From: Pelagimonas sp.
Lineage (GTDB): Bacteria; Pseudomonadota; Alphaproteobacteria; Rhodobacterales; Rhodobacteraceae
Reading direction: 5' to 3'
DNA: 64,000 nt
Assembly: GCA_025210265.1 (NCBI GenBank)
Contig: JAOASD010000031.1
Coordinates: 124,001-188,000 of the forward strand
Shown here one piece after another: positions 63,478 to 64,000 of this stretch. The notes under the pieces were generated by a model. The model searched no databases. It was not told the origin of the DNA and saw nothing but the letters and a program-made list of their open reading frames with translations. The translations under genes were made by a program, and so were the position numbers. How positions within the stretch are numbered: position 1 is the stretch's first letter; the number at the start of each line of letters is the position of its first letter.

Positions 63478-64000
63478 TCAGGGCTGACGGGCGATCAGGT
63501 CAAACCCGACCTCGACCTCAAATCCCAGCTGCCCTTCATCGGTCATGCTATCCCCGATGCCAAAGCCACGACGGTCCAGAACAACCTTGCCTGACGCGGT
63601 GCCGACCCCTTCAGAAATCTCCAACGCAAAGGGCAGGGTCAGGGGCAGGGTGACCCCGCGCAGATCCAGCGTACCGCGCGCCTCAAACCCGTCTGCCACC
63701 GCAAAAATATCGCCGCTGAACCGCGCGCCAGGGTGGTTGGCCGCGTCAAAGTAATCCGCGCCAAGCGCCTGATCTGTCACCGTGCCCAGCGTCAGCGAGC
63801 CAATGGCAATGTCCACCGCCACATGGCCCATCACGCCCTCGCTTACCTCTGGGTCAAAGGCGATCTGCGCCTGCCAATCCGCGAAGGCACCACCAACCGC
63901 CTGACCAAACTGGCGGATGCTGAGAGTCAGAGTGCCCTCTTGTACTTGCCACAGCTCGGCCTGCGCGTCGGGGGCCACAGTCACCGCAACGGGTTCGACA
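63478..64000 (-). CDS. YceI domain of a larger protein (N-terminus outside window)
   Basis: About 174 residues forming a complete YceI domain (LSIRQFGQAVGGAFADWQAQ, then HPGARFSGDIFAVADGFEAR and LTLPFALEISEGVGTASGKV). The frame stays open to the window edge (VEPVAVTVAPDAQAELW before the domain) and no signal peptide is seen, so the domain is attached to something upstream. In Rhodobacteraceae, YceI is often the C-terminal part of a cytochrome b561-type membrane protein, and the nearby stand-alone YceI gene supports that reading. The N-terminal part cannot be checked here. Confidence 0.75.
   Translation of the reverse strand, partial: VEPVAVTVAPDAQAELWQVQEGTLTLSIRQFGQAVGGAFADWQAQIAFDPEVSEGVMGHVAVDIAIGSLTLGTVTDQALGADYFDAANHPGARFSGDIFAVADGFEARGTLDLRGVTLPLTLPFALEISEGVGTASGKVVLDRRGFGIGDSMTDEGQLGFEVEVGFDLIARQP

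Overview
The window is a high-GC alphaproteobacterial chromosome segment, most likely a marine Rhodobacteraceae (Roseobacter-type) bacterium. This rests on gene content and order: a suf operon headed by an iscR without the usual iron-sulfur cysteines, DUF455 and DUF924 proteins, a bactofilin/M23 pair, a cytochrome b561-like/YceI pair, and intergenic hairpins with three-base loops plus a recurrent 25-bp intergenic repeat. No taxonomic search was possible.

Layout. 1-35.6 kb is core genome. It starts inside gyrA, then carries cysS (preceded by what looks like a cysteine leader-peptide attenuator), a citramalate synthase, a squalene/phytoene-synthase-like protein, an MFS carrier, a DNA glycosylase/esterase pair, an HNH protein, a TetR/membrane-protein divergent pair, bactofilin with an M23 peptidase, DUF455, a peroxiredoxin, a large AsmA-like protein, queA, a second MFS carrier, DUF924, lpdA and an HD phosphohydrolase. 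From 26.4 to 35.6 kb runs a long iron-sulfur operon: iscR, a NifS-like desulfurase, sufB, four small or unknown genes, sufC, sufD, two YIP1-like membrane proteins and sufS.

35.7-51.9 kb is an accessory island. It begins at a tRNA-Arg(CCG) gene. A large serine recombinase faces that gene, and its last codons are the antisense of the tRNA. The island carries an ArdA remnant, a ParB-like protein, a ParDE toxin-antitoxin, a small resolvase and two AT-richer blocks of unrecognised genes: a two-gene membrane/coiled-coil module at 43.2-46.1 kb, and a secreted-protein cassette at 47.5-50.2 kb with a divergent gene at 46.4-47.3 kb. It ends with a gene that looks like half a tyrosine integrase joined to a relaxase-type tail. 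This looks like a mosaic, partly decayed integrative element.

52.1-64 kb returns to chromosomal genes. First is a 1671-residue repeat protein (Gly/Ser-rich N-terminus, ten SdrD/Cna-B-like units, one interrupted by a LamG-like domain). Then come a kinase-fold protein, tig, a glycine-zipper lipoprotein, the rpsF-rpsR-rplI operon, a small membrane protein, a periplasmic YceI protein and the YceI end of a second protein cut by the window edge.

The observations I rate highest are the cysS leader (short Cys-rich ORF, apparently leaderless promoter, two mutually exclusive hairpins), a second copy of the iscR operator palindrome inside the NifS-like coding sequence upstream of sufB, the two unknown island modules and the integrase/relaxase chimera.
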